DNA of 64,000 nt from Sphingomonadales bacterium UBA7471. GTDB taxonomy: Bacteria; Pseudomonadota; Alphaproteobacteria; Sphingomonadales; Sphingomonadaceae. The notes below the pieces were generated by a model. The model had not been told where the DNA came from, did no database searches, and saw only the letters and a list, made by a program, of their open reading frames with translations. A program made the translations under genes and the position numbers. The stretch lies in the NCBI GenBank assembly GCA_002479765.1, contig DLOZ01000032.1:6129-70128 (forward strand). The letters are read 5' to 3'. Positions 59,611-64,000 of this stretch are shown here, in pieces (the stretch's first letter is position 1; every line of letters starts with the position of its first letter).

Positions 59611-60833
59611 GGCTGATCCGCCTTTTTATCGGGGCCGCTATCATAGCATGCAAGTATGAATGCGCTTAGCTGCGCGACCATGATCCATTGCAGCGCATTG
59701 GTGAAGCCGAGACCAGCAGTGCCCAATAAAGCCAAAATGGACAGCAAGGCTGGCGACCGCAGAAGCCCGTCGGCCCAACGCGGCAACATGACATGCATGC
59801 CAATCCATGCGATGGCGGCTACCGCAAACGCCGCAAATAAGCCGTCATTCGTATAAGACGTATCCATATACGCCGCGCCAAACATAGCGATAACAAGCAA
59901 CAACAAAGTCACTGCCGTCAGCTTGGGCATTTTCCCCTGCCCGTTTAGATCGTCAGTGGTTGCAAGCCGCAGAGAATTGGTTGCGACAGCGCCAAAGGCC
60001 GCGCCAGTTGCTGCCAAATCAAAACCGGACATGCCCAGCGCCACAGCACCCAACGCAAAAATCGGACCTGCAAATTTGACCAACTTAAGCGCGACCGGAC
60101 TTTGCCATAGGATGGGAACCAATTTGGCGGATACTGGCCCCAATACCCTAGCTTCAACAAAGCCCGGCTGACTTAAAACCCGCCTACGTAAAATTTGCTT
60201 GTTCAACTGGACAAAATCCTGCGGACCTTGGACGATGTTCAAGGTTCCGTTGTTGACATGTTGTTGCGACAAAGGTCTCAAAGGCACATTCGCCAGAATA
60301 GCTTGCCGCAGCAGCGAGGAAATGATGCTCCAGTCTTCGGGTAGATCTTTCAACATCGCAATCGTACTGGCGCCCACAATCGAGATACCTGCCCAGCGCG
60401 TATTCAAATCGATGCGTTCAAAAAGGCCATTTTCGTCGCGCCCATCCACTGTAGCCACGAAGTTATCCGGCGATTTCGAGAGCGTTTCGACAAAGTCAGG
60501 CTGCACATATAGCTGCCCGGACTGAACCCAAATACGGTCGTCGAGCTTCAAATAGCGCTGAATATCCGCTCCGGTTCGCACGAAATCAATGACAACGTTT
60601 TTCTGCCGCCATTGATCGGCCAAGGCCAACAATGCCCCGTCCATATTTTCCACTTCAACGAGAAACCGTGTAATTCCCGCGCGGAAAAGCGTTTTAATCT
60701 GATACTCCACGAGCGAACCGCCCGACAGCTCAGTATTTGGCTTGTCCATAGGCGCTCGCGACGCGGACACATCACCACCGGTAACGGACAGCAACGCGAC
60801 AGAGAGCTTTTCGGGAATGCGCGTGGACACCAT
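59607..60833 (-). CDS. Membrane protein with nucleotidyltransferase-like N-terminus, unknown function
   Basis: A 408-residue protein. Residues 1-200 look like a sugar/alcohol NTP-transferase fold (LVEYQIKTLFRAGITRFLVEVENMD, DDRIWVQSGQLYVQPDF, ISIVGASTIAML), but the expected glycine-rich GxGTR nucleotide loop is replaced by SVTGGDVSASRAP. Residues 225-400 hold about five TM helices (LVKFAGPIFALGAVALGMSG, LTAVTLLLLVIAMFGAAYM, FAAFAVAAIAWIGMHVML, LLSILALLGTAGLGF, IMVAQLSAFILACY). The order is like bifunctional nucleotidyltransferase/CDP-alcohol phosphatidyltransferases, but the DGxxAR...D metal motif is absent. It may be an inactive relative. It lies between the HPt-like gene and the DUF2336-like gene. 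Confidence 0.65.
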   Translation of the reverse strand: MVSTRIPEKLSVALLSVTGGDVSASRAPMDKPNTELSGGSLVEYQIKTLFRAGITRFLVEVENMDGALLALADQWRQKNVVIDFVRTGADIQRYLKLDDRIWVQSGQLYVQPDFVETLSKSPDNFVATVDGRDENGLFERIDLNTRWAGISIVGASTIAMLKDLPEDWSIISSLLRQAILANVPLRPLSQQHVNNGTLNIVQGPQDFVQLNKQILRRRVLSQPGFVEARVLGPVSAKLVPILWQSPVALKLVKFAGPIFALGAVALGMSGFDLAATGAAFGAVATNSLRLATTDDLNGQGKMPKLTAVTLLLLVIAMFGAAYMDTSYTNDGLFAAFAVAAIAWIGMHVMLPRWADGLLRSPALLSILALLGTAGLGFTNALQWIMVAQLSAFILACYDSGPDKKADQP

Positions 60834-60891
60834 AGGTCAGATATGAAGATTAGATGTCTTTTGCCAATCAAAATCTACAAAAATGGATCAA

Positions 60892-61203
60892 TCATTGCGC
60901 AATGAAATGTTCGATTTCGCATATTGCGTTGTTGAGTTTGCGAATGACGACAGGATCACCGGGCGCGCCTTTTCTTGCTTCGTCAGCCAGCGTCATGAGA
61001 TGTATTGCGCCAAAGCTTGCGGCCAAACCTTTTAAACGCCAGCTGGAATACTGCCAATTTGCGTCGCAACGCGCCCGCGACAATAGGCTGATTTGGCGCT
61101 TTACGCTCTCGACGAAAGACACACGCAGTTCCGCCATTAAGGATGCGTCATCCCCCACTGCAGCCTTTAACGCTGTGTCAAATGCACCATAATCCATCGA
61201 CAT
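60892..61203 (-). CDS. HPt-like protein with Trp in place of the phospho-acceptor His
   Basis: A 103-residue helical protein of the size and pattern of a histidine-phosphotransfer domain: LMAELRVSFVESVKRQISLL, then SSWRLKGLAASFGAIHLMTLADEA. HPt proteins have HxLKG at this place; here it is W55-R-L-K-G. The Lys and Gly are kept, and so is the following A.SFGA helix. The codon is TGG, at least two base changes from any His codon. The protein may bind a receiver or kinase domain without passing phosphate. It is divergent from the large coiled-coil gene; the 70-bp gap must carry both promoters. Confidence 0.8.
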   Translation of the reverse strand: MSMDYGAFDTALKAAVGDDASLMAELRVSFVESVKRQISLLSRARCDANWQYSSWRLKGLAASFGAIHLMTLADEARKGAPGDPVVIRKLNNAICEIEHFIAQ

Positions 61204-61273
61204 TTTTCGGGGTTACAACAGATAATGTTAAGTTTACGTTTCTCTGTCGCAATAATATGGTAATTAACGGATT

Positions 61274-63562
61274 ATGACCTCTCGTTCAAAAATCGTCGGC
61301 TTGACGCAGCATATCTCAGACCAATCTTCGCATGACAATGTTGCGGCGGAAACGCACGTGACCGGTGATTCACTTCCCGATGCTGTCGACTCGGCGCATT
61401 TTGACGATGCGTATGAAGTTGAACAGCCGCGGCATAGTGTTTTGGCATATGTGGTGCCTGCGGTGCTTCTCCTCGCATTTGCGGGATGGACTGCGTTTTT
61501 CGGACTGACATATTGGCCGGAGGCGCAAGCCGGCCTCGACAACAATCGCGTTATTGAGCTCATTGTGCGTTGGGCCGTCCCTGCATTGTTGATCGCCGTG
61601 TCGTGGTTGTTGGTGATGCGTAACAGCAGCCGGGAAGCAACCCGATTTGGTAACGTTGCAGCGTCGTTGCGCAACGAAAGCGTTTTACTGAGCCAACGGA
61701 TGCGCACAGTGAACGAAGAAATCTCGTTAGCGCGCGAGTTTTTGTCGCAAAATGCACGCGATCTCGAGTCGCTTGGACGGCAGTCGTCCCAGAAATTGAT
61801 GGAGTCGGCCCAGTTCCTTACAGCGGCGCTTGCCGATAGCGACGAGAAAGCAAAAACGCTTGAGTCCGTAAGCCAATCCGCAAACACAAACCTGGAGCAG
61901 CTCCGTAAGCATTTGCCGGTTGTTACGAGCGCGGCGAAAGATGTGACCAACCAGATCGGCAGCGCTGGCAACAACGCCCAGATCCAGATCAAAGCGCTCA
62001 TTACGACTTTGGAGCGCGTGCGCGATGCAGGCAAATCGGTTCGCGATTATGTCGACGATGTTGAAGTGCGCGCCGATGATATGGCGGTTAAATTAGAACA
62101 GTCACTCAGCAGCAGCGCAAAACTGCTCGACATTCGGAGTGCAGAGGCGCTTGACCGCAGTGCCGAAATGGCGACGCTGATGGACAGCGCAACGCAAGCC
62201 ATGTCCAGCGGCATCGCGCAGGCATCGGGCGATATCGACGCGATCCTCACCAATAGCCAGGAACATATTCAGTCGAGCCTTTCCGACTTGCGTAAGGCAC
62301 TTGGCGACGTTGGTAGCCAGACCGAACAGGAAGAGGCGCGCATCCGTGCGATGATCGCCACGATTAGCGCGCACATTCATTCAAGCGCCGAGCAGATTTC
62401 GGAAGTTGACCGCGTCGCGACTGACCAGACGTCCAAACTGGCATTTGCCGTATCCGCATTGGGGGAAAGCACGCGCACTGTTGGTTCGGCACTGACCGAC
62501 AACCAGCTTGTAACCCAGCAACTGATTGAACAGTCCCACAGGCTGTTGGAGTCACTTGGCACGGCGAACCATGAAATCAGCGAGACCATCCCCGCATCGA
62601 TGGACGTCCTAAGCGCGCAACTGTCCGACGGCGTCGCGCAGATAAAATCCGCTTTGTCGAACGCCCAATCGCTCGAGGAATTGAGTGGTAGCATGTTGGA
62701 GAAGCTGAACGGGTTGGAGCAGATCATTGCGACCCAGCGGGATTCTGTGAACGCACTCATGGTGCAGAGCGATACCCATTTTGCGGCCCGCCACGACCAA
62801 GTCGATGCGCTCGGCGCGTCGCTGCGACAGACACAATCGCTGTTGCAGGAAATGTCGGATGAAGCAAATGGCCAACTGGTGACCGCATTGCTGCGTGTCC
62901 GCGAATCCACACGCGCTGCGGCAGAAAGCAGCCGGAAGATCTTGGACGATGAACTCGCCCATATTGCCGATCAGCTGACCGAACAAAACCGGACGGCGCT
63001 CGCCAATGCGCTGGATGCGCAAGTTGCGTCGATGAATGCTGCCGTTCAGGAAGCAATTGAACGCAACGTAGAGCTATCCGAAGCTGCGACCGGTCTGGTC
63101 GTCAAACAACTGGCTGAGCTGGATGAAATGACGACCACTCTTGAAGGCCGCATTGCCGATAGCAAAAACAGTTTTGAATCGGTTCAAGATGACAGCTTCG
63201 CCCGCCGTATGGTGCTGTTGACAGAATCGCTCAATTCAACCGCAATCGATGTCACGAAAATATTGTCGAACGACATCACTGACACCGCATGGGCGTCCTA
63301 TCTCAAGGGCGACAGAGGCGTGTTTACGCGCCGTGCCGTACGCCTACTTGATTCAAAAGAAGCAAAGATAATCGCCAATCATTATGGCAACGACAGCGAA
63401 TTCCGCGAGCATGTAAACCGCTATGTGCACGACTTTGAGGGCATCATGCGCCTGTTGCTCAGCACACGTGATGGCAACGCCATTGGCGTCACGCTTTTGT
63501 CGTCCGATATTGGCAAGCTATATGTAGCGCTGGCCCAAGCGATCGAGCGGCTTCGGAAATAA
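61274..63562 (+). CDS. Two-TM membrane-anchored coiled-coil protein (TipN-like layout)
   Basis: A 762-residue protein. A soluble N-terminal segment (1-54) is followed by two TM helices (about 56-80 and 93-115) and then about 590 residues of mostly coiled coil with Ala, Gln, Ser, Glu and Leu-rich heptads. A conserved-looking C-terminal domain follows (DTAWASYLKGDRGVFTRRAV, NHYGNDSEFREHVNRYVHDF, GVTLLSSDIGKLYVALAQAI). This two-TM plus long coiled-coil layout is like the polarity factor TipN of Caulobacter, which links poles, cytokinesis and flagellum placement. The similarity is architectural only. It is divergent from the HPt-like gene. Confidence 0.7.
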   Translation: MTSRSKIVGLTQHISDQSSHDNVAAETHVTGDSLPDAVDSAHFDDAYEVEQPRHSVLAYVVPAVLLLAFAGWTAFFGLTYWPEAQAGLDNNRVIELIVRWAVPALLIAVSWLLVMRNSSREATRFGNVAASLRNESVLLSQRMRTVNEEISLAREFLSQNARDLESLGRQSSQKLMESAQFLTAALADSDEKAKTLESVSQSANTNLEQLRKHLPVVTSAAKDVTNQIGSAGNNAQIQIKALITTLERVRDAGKSVRDYVDDVEVRADDMAVKLEQSLSSSAKLLDIRSAEALDRSAEMATLMDSATQAMSSGIAQASGDIDAILTNSQEHIQSSLSDLRKALGDVGSQTEQEEARIRAMIATISAHIHSSAEQISEVDRVATDQTSKLAFAVSALGESTRTVGSALTDNQLVTQQLIEQSHRLLESLGTANHEISETIPASMDVLSAQLSDGVAQIKSALSNAQSLEELSGSMLEKLNGLEQIIATQRDSVNALMVQSDTHFAARHDQVDALGASLRQTQSLLQEMSDEANGQLVTALLRVRESTRAAAESSRKILDDELAHIADQLTEQNRTALANALDAQVASMNAAVQEAIERNVELSEAATGLVVKQLAELDEMTTTLEGRIADSKNSFESVQDDSFARRMVLLTESLNSTAIDVTKILSNDITDTAWASYLKGDRGVFTRRAVRLLDSKEAKIIANHYGNDSEFREHVNRYVHDFEGIMRLLLSTRDGNAIGVTLLSSDIGKLYVALAQAIERLRK

Positions 63563-63565
63563 GCC

Positions 63566-63838
63566 TTAAACAGGCCGGCTTATTAGCCAGTCAAAACTGT
63601 GGCGGTCGACCCAGCCATAAACATAATTGGCATAATATAGCCCGAACAGTGCTGCGGATAACAATGTTGTTCGCAACAATATGGTGCCGGGCTGGAAGTT
63701 CCCGGGGGCGCTATCGGCTTGCCCGGGTACCTTCGGCAGCCCCAATTCTTCATGCGTCCGCACACCGATGGGAAGGATGACGAACGCCGTCATCACCCAA
63801 AAAAGCGCATAAATCGCTATAATAGATGTCCAGTTCAT
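63566..63838 (-). CDS. DUF1467-family membrane protein
   Basis: A 90-residue protein with two TM helices (IIAIYALFWVMTAFVILPI and TTLLSAALFGLYYANYVYG) and the conserved loop GVRTHEELGLPKVPGQADSAP, typical of DUF1467. The function is unknown. ATG 63838 overlaps the stop of the upstream RNase J-like gene (ATGA). Its stop lies 3 bp from the stop of the convergent coiled-coil gene. In alphaproteobacteria DUF1467 often follows rnj. Confidence 0.88.
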   Translation of the reverse strand: MNWTSIIAIYALFWVMTAFVILPIGVRTHEELGLPKVPGQADSAPGNFQPGTILLRTTLLSAALFGLYYANYVYGWVDRHSFDWLISRPV

Positions 63839-64000
63839 GCGGTCTCCAATATCATCACATCAACAATTGGTTTTTTTCCGGTCCAACTGACGGCAACGCG
63901 GCGAACGGCCAAACGTACGGACTCGCGCAGCCTTTCATAATCACCGCGATTGTCCTTAATCGCCGTCACTGCAGCGATCGTGGCTTCGTCGATAAAATCA
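63835..64000 (-). CDS. Ribonuclease J-like protein (C-terminal end only)
   Basis: Only the last 54-55 residues are in the window. The sequence DFIDEATIAAVTAI, the helix LRESVRLAVRRVAVSWTGKK and the last strand PIVDVMILETA resemble the C-terminal domain of RNase J, where a helix with VRRAxRR and a WxGKKPxxxV strand close the protein. The gene order (followed by DUF1467) supports this. The catalytic beta-lactamase domain lies outside the window, so the call is moderate. Confidence 0.68.
   Translation of the reverse strand, partial: DFIDEATIAAVTAIKDNRGDYERLRESVRLAVRRVAVSWTGKKPIVDVMILETA

Noticed and set aside
1..64000. tRNA and rRNA genes, CRISPR arrays, insertion sequences, prophage or integration sites
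   Set aside because: None was seen on reading the window; apart from 40.1-40.55 kb the intergenic gaps are too short for most of these elements, and base composition appears even.

Overview
The window is a chromosomal housekeeping segment of an alphaproteobacterium, most likely a sphingomonad (Sphingorhabdus/Sphingopyxis-like). The evidence is the C4-pathway 5-aminolevulinate synthase, LexA operators of the alphaproteobacterial type (GTTC-N7-GTTC), a CtrA-type box (TTAA-N7-TTAACC), a speF leader RNA, paired polyamine genes of the carboxyspermidine route, a DUF1467 gene next to an RNase J-like end, and gene orders I associate with sphingomonads. This assignment is inference from gene content; no rRNA or tRNA lies in the window. 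Genes are tightly packed with many ATGA-type overlaps. I saw no insertion sequence, prophage, CRISPR array or tRNA gene.

Layout. 1-7.8 kb: 5' part of pccB, divergent from trhO-GST; gor and pgi on the minus strand; lepB-rnc-era on the plus strand. 7.9-12.2 kb: plsY-dprA-topA (minus). 12.3-19.2 kb: murI, hemA, a threonine dehydratase-like gene, then a polyamine block (carboxynorspermidine dehydrogenase, carboxynorspermidine decarboxylase, speF leader RNA, ornithine decarboxylase). 19.2-28.1 kb: two MAPEG proteins, then minus-strand groups ilvD-small lipoprotein-RNA methyltransferase and etf-QO-TPR-ispE-formylglutamate hydrolase. 28.2-32.5 kb: a degenerate uracil-DNA glycosylase-like gene, a lytic transglycosylase, moaB, and a radical SAM gene behind a LexA box. 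32.5-40.1 kb (minus): acyl-CoA ligase, dnaE, glutathione peroxidase, lolD and lolC/E.

40.1-41.1 kb is the largest non-coding stretch. It holds an unassigned structured RNA ending in an intrinsic terminator, then a near-consensus heat-shock sigma promoter, a ROSE-like RNA thermometer and an hsp20 gene. 41.2-44.1 kb: pyrG, secG, tpiA. 44.2-53.6 kb: ppiD-trpE-(periplasmic MetX-like hydrolase)-trpG-trpD-trpC-moaC-moeA-lexA, with three 11-bp-spaced GTTC half-sites before lexA. 53.6-57.3 kb: comEC and gltA.

57.2-63.6 kb is the most unusual region. A CtrA-type box precedes a DUF2336-like gene that overlaps a histidine-kinase-like gene whose phospho-acceptor His position is Pro. Upstream lie a membrane protein with a nucleotidyltransferase-like N-terminus and an HPt-like protein whose phospho-acceptor His position is Trp. 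Divergent from the HPt-like gene is a 762-residue, two-TM, coiled-coil protein reminiscent of polarity factors such as TipN. Two signalling modules, each lacking its catalytic histidine and sitting within 4 kb under a possible cell-cycle promoter, are the best candidate here for an undescribed system. The window ends with DUF1467 and the 3' end of an RNase J-like gene.
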